A DNA stretch of 64,000 nt from Amoebidium appalachense (lineage: Eukaryota > Ichthyosporea), in assembly GCA_963693365.1 (NCBI GenBank), contig CAVNZM010000012.1:1-64000 (forward strand), written 5' to 3'. This document shows, in pieces, positions 1 to 17,323 of the stretch; the first letter of the stretch is position 1, and every line of letters begins with the position of its first letter. The position numbers and the translations under genes are program-made. The notes below the pieces were generated by a model. That model was not told where the DNA came from, ran no database searches, and saw nothing but the letters and a program-made list of their open reading frames with translations.

Positions 1-42
1 GAGAGAGAGAGAGACTGAGAGAGCCTGAGAGAGAAAGAAAGG

Positions 43-95
<53 letters not shown>
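1..95. repeat. (GA)n microsatellite
   Basis: Nearly pure GA dinucleotide array at the left edge, with a few GAAA and GCGC interruptions. It is followed by CA and C/T-rich low complexity up to about 270, with no coding signal. Confidence 0.95.
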
Positions 96-99
<4 letters not shown>

Positions 100-297
100 A
101 GTTGAGAGAGAGACCACACACACACTACCAACCACACACACACACTAACACACACACACTCTCCCCCCTTTCCCTCCCTCTCCCCTTCTCCCTCTCCTTC
201 CCCCTCTCCCTCTCCCACTCTACCCCTCCCACCCTCTACCCCTCCCTCCCTCTACCCCTTTCTCCATCATAACCTCACTCTTAGGGGTATAACTCAC

Positions 298-8301
<8,004 letters not shown>

Positions 8302-10336
8302 ATGGGGAAAAAGGAAAAGCAGGCAAAGGCCGCAGCGGCTGCAGAGGAAGCTGCAAAGCTTGAAGGGAGAAAGAAACAAAAGTTCGTGAATGGGAAAGAT
8401 AAAAAAAGGAAAGAGAGAGAACCCTCCTTCGGCTCTAACTCCGAGTCGTCGTCGAGCGAGAGCGTGGACGATGCCCTTCCGCCCTCGAGGAAGGCTGCGC
8501 TAGAGGCGCAGAAGGAGCTCAGCCAGCGACACGGTGACGGCCAAAGGGGCAAGGGCCTGCTCGGCGCCTACGTCGCCAGAACGTTCAATGCCAGACCCCA
8601 AGGTATGTTTTCTTTTCCCTTTTTTTGGTCCGTGTGCTGTGCCCTCCCACATAGTTAGTTCCACCGCATAAGCCGACGATCCACGGTTCGTTGTTGTCAC
8701 TTTCCCTCGAGCTTGTATTCTCGAGTATCATTTTTTTATTTTTTATTTGTTTGTTTTTTGTTTTTGCTTTTCTTTCCCTTTCCCCTTCCCAGTTTACCCT
8801 CACACTTTCCTGTTCACAAGGCACAATGCTCACACCAGCTGCTGCACTTTCATTTTTTTATGGAATTGAGAATGATGGGAAGTTGGGTGGTGTTATTCGT
8901 GGGTTTTGTGAACCCATTTCCATGGGAGATGCACTTGCATGCATACCTGCATCTCTTTTTGCAAATGGGAAGGTTCACTCAGTCGTGTCCTCCAACGGTT
9001 GGGGTGAGGTCGTAAGGAAAAACAAACACGTAGACTTTTGCCAAACGAAAGCATACACCTCCAAGTACGACTTCCCAATAGATATGAGTAGGGATGCTTT
9101 TAAGGCTTTGTACAAGTATGCTGTAGAAAACTCTGGTGGTGCGTATCTTGCAGACGTTTCTGTTTCTAAGGCCTCTTGTCCCCCTTCATTCAATCAAGTG
9201 TGTGATATTTCTCCTCTGGGTGTTCAGTTCTACGGGGAGGAGATTCCTGGTGTTAACAGCCCTTGGGCGTACATGCATGCTTTGTTTCGGGGTCAGGCTG
9301 GGAAGTTGCTTGCAACCTTTTTTTGCATGCATATAGAAGACAGTGGCTTGAGTGCACATAACTTGCTCTTGTCTGGGGGACCAAAGTTTTGGGTTATTTG
9401 TGAAAAGGATGTGTTTTTAAAGATCACTAGGCAGATGCATAAACTCACAAAGTACACACACTGCACAAGTGTTCTCCTGCACAAAACACACATCCCTCTC
9501 TCACTCGACATGCTCGACGAGTTAAAGATAGAGTACACGTTCATTGTGCAGAAACCCGGAGACCTGGTGTTTGTGACACCACACACACTTCATTTTGGGT
9601 TTAACTTGGAACCAAACTATGCTGTTGCCTCCAACTATGGTTCTCCTGCCGTTCTCTCTCTTTTCCCGAAGCTTCGTTTGTGTGGGTGCAAAGATTGGTT
9701 TGTTCTGGACGTTGACCGTTACCGTCTCGCCACCGACCTGCGCAGTACTGGTGAGAAATAAATTACTTTCTTTTTTTTGTCATTCAAAGTGTATCCACGT
9801 TGCTTACATTGGTAAACGAATGTCACCATAGGATAACATGCTGATAACATATCTACACCTTGTTGATATCCATTGTTACCTTTTGTAATACCCTTTATAT
9901 CTTGTTGTGTACCCTTTTGCACCATCCATGTTTCTTTTTCGTTTCACGTTAACTCTTCCTTGTTTTCGTTGTTCGAATGCCGTTATCACATAAAAGTGTC
10001 AGCAGTAAATGCTGACATTTCTACCCTCTTTTTTCCCCAGAGATTGATCGGAAGCCCGCATACGGGGCTGAGTCTGGCGCCGTTGGCATTATTCAGCACC
10101 CCCAAGTTGTGGACGAAGTGCAGCACCTCAAAGGGCAGGTTTCGGAGATGGAGCAGGAGCTGGCGAGACTTAAGCGGCGGGCATCCACCAGTGATGAAGA
10201 GGAGGCGGCGCTGACAGTCAAGAAGTCGAAGACCAAGTTGTCCGGCAAGCGCGGCGAGGAGTCCCCGTCCCCAAAGCGCAAGTCGGCCCGACAGAGCGAC
10301 GATACCGAGACCAACCAAGAAGTACGTACCCCCCCC

Positions 10337-10375
<39 letters not shown>

Positions 10376-10468
10376 AGCGCCCGCTGCCCACGACACACAA
10401 ATTCTTCCCCCTCCCAGTTTGTTAGTACCTCTTATCTGCACTTACTCCACGAATTTCATTCCCCCCCC

Positions 10469-10499
<31 letters not shown>

Positions 10500-12552
10500 A
10501 CACACCACACCTCTCCACACGTTTCCTTCTCGTCTTATCTAGATCCTCACACCTGATAGGGGAGTTCCACTCGACCTACCTTGCCCTCGTGATTTTATTG
10601 AAAGCCTTGTGTTACCCTCAGTGCTAACAGGGATAACATTGTGTTACCAAAATGTTACTAAACAGATACTCTGGTATATCCTGTGTTAACATTGTATAAA
10701 AGTTTGTTTGCCTTCTTCCTACCAACTTGTGTGTACGTAAGGGTGTTTATTTATTTCGGTCCACAGTTTGTCTGACACCTCGAATGCCTCCCCTATACAC
10801 ACGTACACACACAGCTCCTGGAGGAGGTGAAGGCCATAAAACGGTCTGACCAGCTGTTTATGGAGCTGGCGACGTTGTTCAACCCCCACCCCATGTTTGA
10901 GAACTCCCCCACGCTCATCATGTCTTTCCTGTGGCCTTGGCTTGAAACGCACGAGACCCAGTTCAAGGAGAAGGACGTGCTGCGCCGGCTTAAGACCTAC
11001 GCTACCTTGCGCCAACCGATCATTAAGGGGCTTCTGGGCCCCATGCGTCATCGCCGTGCGGGGATGACCGCCTTGCTCAAGACGTACATCAGCCACGACA
11101 TGTTGTATAAGGACGGCAGACAGGTATGTTTTTTGGTAAAGGGAACTGCTAGACATTTTATGTATCATGCCTTTTTTTTTTTTTTAAAGAAAATAACTTG
11201 AATAGTGGAAAGGGAACTGCTAGACATTTTATGTATCATGCCTTTTTTTTTTTTTTTTTTTTAAAGAAAATAACTTGAATAGTGGCAGTCTTTTTTATTG
11301 ATAGTAGAAACTTATTCAAGTTAATTCGCATTCGTTACGTCACATGTTTACTTTACGTACTTCCTGTACCCCCCCCCCCCCCCCCCCCTCTTCCCCCCAT
11401 CCTAATAATGTTCTCTATTAGGTAATTTGGTTGGGTGTTATGGTTAGCCTCTATTACTTCCTGCAATTGACTTTTGAAGTTGTTTTCGTTGCAACCAACA
11501 TGTCTCGTATTCTGTGGACTTATTCGACATTCCTCCCTGCAGCTTATGGGCCTTCCGGTTGACGAGCTCAGGGTTGTGCTTGCAAAACTGATGGAGCCGG
11601 TCACGGTGGAGGGGGTGAAGTGCGGCCCCAAGTGGCGTGTGTCCGAGGAGGACGGCCACCCCTACGGCGGCAAGATGGTGGTTGACTGGTTTGACCACCA
11701 GTCAGGGTCGAGAAGGGGGAGCATTCAGAGCTACCTCAAGTCCAGGTACGACGAGGTCACCGTCGTCCCCCCCACGGCCATCGCCTTCGTCCTCTGCATC
11801 TTCGAGAACCTGTACTTCACCAACCCCACCGTCCTTCTTCCCAACGGCCTCAACGACCGGTTGAAAGACAGCAGCAAGGCCTACCTCAACATGGTGGACA
11901 CCCTGAAGGAGGTATGTAGAAGTGTCAGTGGTGCGGCACGATTTTATGTTACAGATGTCCTTTTGTATTTGTATGTGTATGGTGACACAGATAACATTGT
12001 GCACGTAGTATGACATCAGTTTTACCACTCTGGTATCTTTCTCTGACATAGAGACAACATCGTGCACATAGTATGACATCAGTTTTACCACTCTGGTATT
12101 CGGTTGTTTAATACCTTCTTCCTTTTCCTTGTATATCTCTACTGCTTTGTAAGTGTTTGTGTAAGGGGTTGTATGTCAGAACCACCACATTACGACCAGA
12201 CACAATGATGAGCTTTGTTGTTATCATGGGAGAGGACTCACCGCTTTTCTAATCACATCTACTTACACATGTCGTAGGAGTTTGGTTGTTTGTATAGATT
12301 AGATGGTTAGCCTTATTGGGTGGAGGGGAATACGCTTTGCTTCATGCATAACTAACATGCATTGTTCTCCAGGAGTTGGCGAACCACCAGGAGATTCTCC
12401 GCCGTCGCGAGCAGAAGGCCACAGAAAAAAAGGAGAAGAAGAAAGACTCCCCCCCCAGGTCTTCCACCCCCCCCCCCTGCCGACGACGGGGCCCCGCCTG
12501 CTCAGCAACCTTCGACCCCCACTGCAACCCCTCCCGGCCAGCAGACCAGTGA
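8302..12552 (+). CDS. JmjC-domain protein with coiled coil
   Basis: Six exons: 8302-8602, 8821-9750, 10041-10321, 10815-11123, 11543-11911 and 12373-12552. Phases agree at every junction and give about 789 residues. Residues 1-100 are Lys/Ala/Ser-rich and disordered. Exon 2 encodes the JmjC fold. The Fe(II) site reads CMHIEDSG (His271, Glu273), with distal His358 in TPHTLHFGFN and a likely 2-oxoglutarate Lys in GPKFWVICEKD, so the HxE...H triad is complete. Exon 3 has a leucine-rich coiled coil and basic SPKRK-type nuclear signals. Exons 4-5 encode a conserved-looking region I do not recognise. Known JmjC enzymes hydroxylate or demethylate protein lysines; the substrate here is unknown. In exon 6 a poly-C run (around 12465) is followed by a better-looking frame ending SEEETPP, so one indel may have changed the tail. 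The ATG at 8302 was chosen because the upstream in-frame ATG (8185) has no matching composition. A tyrosine recombinase exon follows 1.2 kb downstream. Confidence 0.7.
11141..11285. repeat. Direct repeat, about 68 bp, two copies
   Basis: Two adjacent copies of a segment starting GGGAACTGCTAGACATTTTA and ending AACTTGAATAGTGG, with poly-T lengths that differ. They lie just after the donor at 11124, inside intron 4 of the JmjC gene. Confidence 0.85.
11986..12100. repeat. Direct repeat, about 50 bp, two copies
   Basis: Two copies of a segment running from GACAACATCGTGCAC-type sequence to TTTTACCACTCTGGTAT, in intron 5 of the JmjC gene. Both contain AGTATGACATCAGTTTTACC. Confidence 0.85.
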
Positions 12553-13778
12553 GGAGGAGACGCCGCCGTAAAATGCGGCCCCAGCCCAGCCTGTTGTGCT
12601 TGTGTGGTATTTTTTTTTTCTTCTTTTTTCCTTTTTTTTGATTCTTTTTGGTATTTTTTTTGTTTGCATAAGAGTAGTGTTTTTTTGAGATAAAGTAGAT
12701 AGGAGAGAATGGATGCCACCTGGGGTGGTATGTAAGTTGTGTTGTTAACACTCGTGCTGTAGGATGCCACCTGGGGTGGTATGTTAGTTGTGTTGTTTAC
12801 TTGTGTGCTTGATGCCACAAGTACTTAGTAAAAAGAAAAAGTGGCATCATCTTCGTGTCTGTCTGCAGAACTGGAGGGAGGGAGGGAGGGAGGGGGGGGG
12901 GGGGGGGGGGGGGGGATACAAATTGATAACAATATGGTACGGTATGGTTAACATAAAAGTAAAATGTATATACCGAATACCACCCATTTGTTACCAAACG
13001 GGCATGTCAACGTATACAAATGGTATCGTAATGTCGTTTTAATGTTATCCGTAATATATAAATGGTAAACATGTGTCGTTCTCGTGGTATACCTGGGTTC
13101 ACCTTTGGTACATGAATTGTAGAGTTTAGTTACCTGAAGTATAACTCTTTGTATAGCATTGGTGACTCCTGTGCTATCCCGTGGTATACAGGAATTTGGC
13201 ATATTGGTACGAGTGCGTCACCACTATGTAAAATAAAGTTAAATTTATGGCAACACAATGTCAACAAATGTATCCGTTTGATGTCCGGCGTGGTAAGATG
13301 GTGTTACCGTAATGGTATATAATGGTTACCCCGGTATATCAAACAGTTATACCAATATGTACCATTACGGTGTCATTGTGTACCAACGTTGTACAATTAT
13401 GTATGCATTAAAGATACCACGTTTGTAACACTGTATATATTATGGTTACCAGACCGTGTAAAACTGTGATATCATTCTGTGTGACATGCTGGTAACGGTG
13501 TGTTGTACAGGGTGATACCACTGCTATACTGTTACACACAATTGTAACACGATGTTAGCAATCTGTATTTAGGGTTTGTACACTGGTAACATTGTGTAAC
13601 CTCGTACGACAGTGGTACCCACAATGTTATAAAAAGATGACAATGTTACCCTAAAGAGCTCGGGGTGATGTTTGCTGATGTTGAAATCTTTCAATGTCTC
13701 GTGAACAACTCCGATTGCCCTCTCATTAATGTGTTAGTCGTGTTTTACATGACACCTCTGTGCACTCTGCTCCCTTAG
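12553..13778. other. AT-rich spacer with dispersed GGTAAC/GTTACC words
   Basis: No coding exon is seen. It contains a short direct repeat (GATGCCACCTGGGGTGGTATGT at about 12711 and 12762) and poly-G (12892-12915). From 12930 to 13640 there is a dense field of imperfect palindromic words such as GGTAAC, GTTACC and TGGTAT. Similar words occur in the introns of the JmjC gene and in the 953-1195 block. Confidence 0.7.
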
Positions 13779-14198
13779 ACCCGTACAAAAACAACAACCT
13801 CCAAGACGGATGTACAGGCCCGAGGTGTCAACGTCACTGTAGCTGCCCTGCCCCTCACCCACTTCTCCCCAGCCCATCTCCTCCGGCAGTTCCTGGATAC
13901 AACGTCCGGTCACCCCGACGACCCCCTGTTCAGTCTCGGTGGCATTCCCTACACCAAGGGTGCTTTCTCTGCCGACTTCCGTGCCCTCCTCTCCCGGGCA
14001 GGCCTCTCACCCTCCCGGTTTGCCGGCCACAGCCTCCGCATAGGGGGGGCCACAGCACTGGCTGAGGCCGGGGTCGACGACTCCCGGATCAAACAACTCG
14101 GCAGGTGGTCCTCCGACTGTTTCCTGATTTATACCCGACTTCGTCCGGCCTCCATTGCTGCCACTACCACACGTGTATTCGCCTCTATTCTTAAGTGA
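13779..14198 (+). CDS. Tyrosine recombinase, catalytic C-terminal exon
   Basis: An open exon preceded by a pyrimidine-rich acceptor (CTGCTCCCTTAG) and read in phase 0 to the TGA at 14196. It encodes about 139 residues of a tyrosine recombinase of the kind found in Crypton and DIRS-like elements. SKTDVQARGV begins it, then PLFSLGGIPYT, the HxxR box GHSLRIGGATALAEAG, then LGRWSSDCFLIYTRL with the catalytic Tyr. The Box I arginine and the N-terminal core-binding domain are absent, and I find no upstream exon in 12.6-13.8 kb, so this copy looks truncated. Its phase would also allow splicing from the JmjC exon ending at 11911 (phase 0), which is speculative. Direct repeats follow 30 bp downstream. 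Confidence 0.75.
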   Translation, partial: TRTKTTTSKTDVQARGVNVTVAALPLTHFSPAHLLRQFLDTTSGHPDDPLFSLGGIPYTKGAFSADFRALLSRAGLSPSRFAGHSLRIGGATALAEAGVDDSRIKQLGRWSSDCFLIYTRLRPASIAATTTRVFASILK

Positions 14199-14226
14199 AA
14201 CCTTTGGAGCAAGCATACTGCTCTCG

Positions 14227-14873
14227 TGCCGTGGTTTACAACCATTGCAGGTTCACTTTCGTCCAAGGGGATGTCCCCCTAGAGGCAACACACGTCCCGG
14301 AGTAGTTTTCATAGAGGTTTTATTTTTGGAAATATTGACATAAATATTTTTCTGGGTAAACACGTAGGATGGGTGTCCGATATCAACAGGCTTCGTTTCA
14401 TGTTTTAGCAGTTCGCGTTCGGCTGCCCGCATACGGGCACCTATTAGCCGATCAAAACATCAGATTCCACAGATCACTAGACCGAGTTTGATTGGCTCAG
14501 GATCAGATTTCACATAACACTAGATCGATTTTGATTGGCTCAGTTCGGTAGCCTTAGGTATATAAGCACGACAGTTTTTAGCAGATCAGCAAGCAACAAA
14601 CACATCTTCTGTGTTTAGCACCTACAGCTTTACAGCTATATTTTCTTTTTCACCCACCCACCTACACCCTACACTCAACCCCCATTGATCCCCACATACG
14701 TGCTGTTTTTTCACCGGGCGAAGACTTCCCCCGTTTTTTGGGCACAAGGACCTCACGGATCAATAAATTGATGACTGGGGGCTTGCCGTGGTTTACAACC
14801 ATTGCAGGTTCACTTTCGTCCAAGGGGATGTCCCCCTAGAGGCAACACACGTCCCGGAGTAGTTTTCATAGAG
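14227..14873. repeat. Identical 90-bp direct repeats flanking a promoter-like core
   Basis: Two identical 90-bp copies (14227-14316 and 14784-14873, offset 557 bp) start TGCCGTGGTTTACAACC and end TTTTCATAGAG. The 467-bp spacer has two TTTGATTGGCTCAG boxes, a TATATAAG box at 14559 and AATAAA at 14762. The repeats begin 29 bp after the recombinase stop codon. Split direct repeats downstream of a tyrosine recombinase gene recall Ngaro/DIRS-type retroelement termini, but no reverse transcriptase is visible nearby. Confidence 0.85.
14485..14566 (+). promoter_or_regulatory. CCAAT/TATA promoter between the direct repeats
   Basis: Two inverted CCAAT boxes lie in repeated TTTGATTGGCTCAG contexts, about 45 bp apart, followed by TATATAAG at 14559. 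No gene is recognised immediately downstream, so the promoter may belong to the mobile element. Confidence 0.55.
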
Positions 14874-15309
14874 TGGTGGTTTCTGAGCATGGGCACGAAT
14901 GGCTTTGCCTTGATCCTTCTGCCATAAGATGATTCGAGGTTGAATTGATTATTAAAAAACCCCCGATGATCGTGGTTTTACAAAAGCTGTCGTAATAGTT
15001 GATGTACATAGTGGTGCCTAACAATATGTATTATACAATCAGGCTTAGCAATTGACAATCGATATACCCTGTCAAGTGCAATAATGAAGATACTTGCAAT
15101 AATGAAGATAATGCAATATGGGTGAAGATAAACGGTCGCAGCAGATGAACATATACATATTGACACATCTAATCAACCAACCAACAATAAATACGTCCCG
15201 GGAGTAGTCACCTTGGGTGCTGTCTGCCTGCGGCTTGGTCCATGCTGTGCAGCATTTGCCCTTCGGGCCAGCCAGGCTGCATATCATGGGCCGGCCGGCG
15301 GGTAAGCTA

Positions 15310-15310
<1 letters not shown>

Positions 15311-15352
<42 letters not shown>

Positions 15353-15446
15353 TACCCTCAACTTGAATCTTATATATCGCCTTTTTTTCAAAAAGTTTAC
15401 ATGCCTGGAGAAGGGGGGGGGGGGGGGAGAGGGGGGGGGGGGGGGG
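15311..15446. repeat. Poly-C and interrupted poly-G pair
   Basis: A poly-C run of about 40 bases (15311-15350) and an interrupted poly-G run (15413-15446) are 60 bp apart and could pair as a hairpin. They lie just left of the MITE. Confidence 0.85.
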
Positions 15447-15483
15447 AATTCGCCATGGCCGATTTTCTCAGCCACCCAGGTAA

Positions 15484-15787
15484 AACACTTTTTAGGGAAT
15501 TTTGACACATGACACAAACATCCTTGTGGCTGCCACTGCAAGGAGTTTCATTATGGCTGCCACAAGGTATCGATCGAAGATCTCAGTCTAGAACATTCGT
15601 ATCAGCGAAATTATTGTTTGTGGCATGTCCCAATTACATAAGTAGACTGTGGGAGCTGACCTGACCCATTTCCAATCATAGCTAAATACCGAGATCTCAG
15701 ATCCGACCTTTGTGGCAGCCACAAAACTTTCCCTTATGGCAGCCACAAAGCGATTTGACGATGTGTCATTTGTGACTAAAAAGTGTT
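15484..15787. mobile_element. 304-bp MITE with long terminal inverted repeats
   Basis: The left end AACACTTTTTAG is mirrored by the right end CTAAAAAGTGTT. GTAA flanks both sides (15480-15483 and 15788-15791) as a probable 4-bp target-site duplication. The inverted repeats extend inward for about 110 bp with mismatches, including TGACACAT, two copies of GTGGCTGCCA per arm and AGATCTCAG. No coding capacity is seen, so it is a non-autonomous element. Its superfamily is not assignable by eye. Confidence 0.75.
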
Positions 15788-15985
15788 GTAAGCGATAAAT
15801 TGCATTCTCTGTAGTAAGCCTCTTTGTTAGGAATGGTGCAAATTAGCCGGGAACCACACACTAAGTTGCTTATAAGGGGCATTTGCATGGGTTCTTTCGA
15901 AAAAGAGATTATAAGATCTATTGATATCGGTGTGGGTGAGAGCATGCACACCAAACACCTCGGGGTACTTTTATCCTCCTCCTCC

Positions 15986-16041
<56 letters not shown>

Positions 16042-16607
16042 ACACACACATTCCCCCCCGTGCGGGGGCATACTACCATTCAACACACCAACTCTCACAA
16101 ATGCGCCGCCCTTTGTCGACACTGAGGCCGCCCTCGACAATCGATATCAAGGCTTGGGATAAATGCTAATCGTTACAGTGTGCCGAAGAGCTGCCGTCGA
16201 CGTCTGACTCACGTGCATAGCAGCATTTCAACGGTACATGTACACAGCCCCTTGTGGAGTACTAACTAATGGATCAGCTCGATCGCCAATTAGCCACATT
16301 ATGATTATAGAGGCACGTTATCTTCACACATTAGCTGTCGTGTTTGAGTAACGACACCTCCTTTAATTAATTGTGTGAATGCTTTAATAACAGTCCGGGT
16401 GCCAGCCCCACGTGACTTCAGTAGAGTGGTAGTGGTTGACTAAATTTATAGTGCAGAATTAATTGTGATATAGTTTAAGTGCTGCCCGGCCCTGCCAGCT
16501 ATATAGGGTAAATAGTGTTATTTTCATATTTATGTGACACTGAGCTTCCGCATGGACAGAACTTCACACATCCTACTGCTGAGCGTTATAATAAAAACCA
16601 AAAGCGT

Positions 16608-16752
16608 CCAATCAGGGTTGCACATTATGATTAAATCCTACAACATCCAATCACGGCACGGTTCTGAATCCAGCGACCAAATTGGGCTACAGTAACCAAT
16701 AGGATTGATATAACTATAAACCAATAGGAACGGGATTGCCATTACTATAAAT
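16608..16752 (+). promoter_or_regulatory. CCAAT-box cluster with TATA box
   Basis: CCAAT occurs at 16608, 16647, 16696 and 16721 on the plus strand, followed by TATAAAT at 16746. This resembles an NF-Y-type promoter. No convincing coding exon follows on the plus strand, so the target may be a non-coding transcript or a gene with a long 5' UTR. Confidence 0.45.
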
Positions 16753-17323
16753 GGCAATGATTACATCATATTCCATGTTCTCAGTATACCGTGTGCATCT
16801 ACTACATCTACTACAGCACAAGATCACCGCTATATATGTGGCATGGCAAAGGGGAATGACATATATCTCATGCCATGCAAATTGACATGTCCTGACAGAC
16901 ACTGCATGGCCCTCGAATACCCACATCCCCACTACCTTCCAACCAAGGCGGCACTGTCTGTATAACATGAAAATTCTTAAAGTTTCCAGAGCAATAACAA
17001 AGCATCCCAAATAATCTGGTGCAGTTGGGTGCACATATATGGCCGCTATGAACGGACTGCCAACAGCACATAGGGCACTGCCGCACCCAACAGCACAGTA
17101 ACTAGTACTCCAACCACCACCCACCATGCCACCACCGGGCCAGCCTGCCCATACCTGCTGCCTGCCACATGTGACACCCATGTTCTTGCCAGCCACCACC
17201 ACCCCCTCCATCCCCATTGTGGTGGGGCCACACTCTCTGCTGGGGCTTGCAAGAGGCCCTCACTGGCTGTCAGCTCCAAGTCTGACTGGCCCATAGCATG
17301 CTGGGCCCTGTGTGTGATTGCAG

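Larger units (their letters stand above)
14874..17323. other. Spacer with MITE and CCAAT-rich promoter-like segment
   Basis: Apart from the MITE, this interval has poly-C with a (CA)n tail at 15989-16050 and AT-rich unique sequence. It also holds a CCAAT cluster at 16608-16725, described separately. I found no exon with both splice signals and protein-like composition. Confidence 0.6.

Noticed and set aside
8691-8820. Hydrophobic N-terminus upstream of the JmjC domain
   Set aside because: It is a T/C-rich intron end in translation. Splicing from 8602 to 8821 preserves phase with the Lys-rich first exon.
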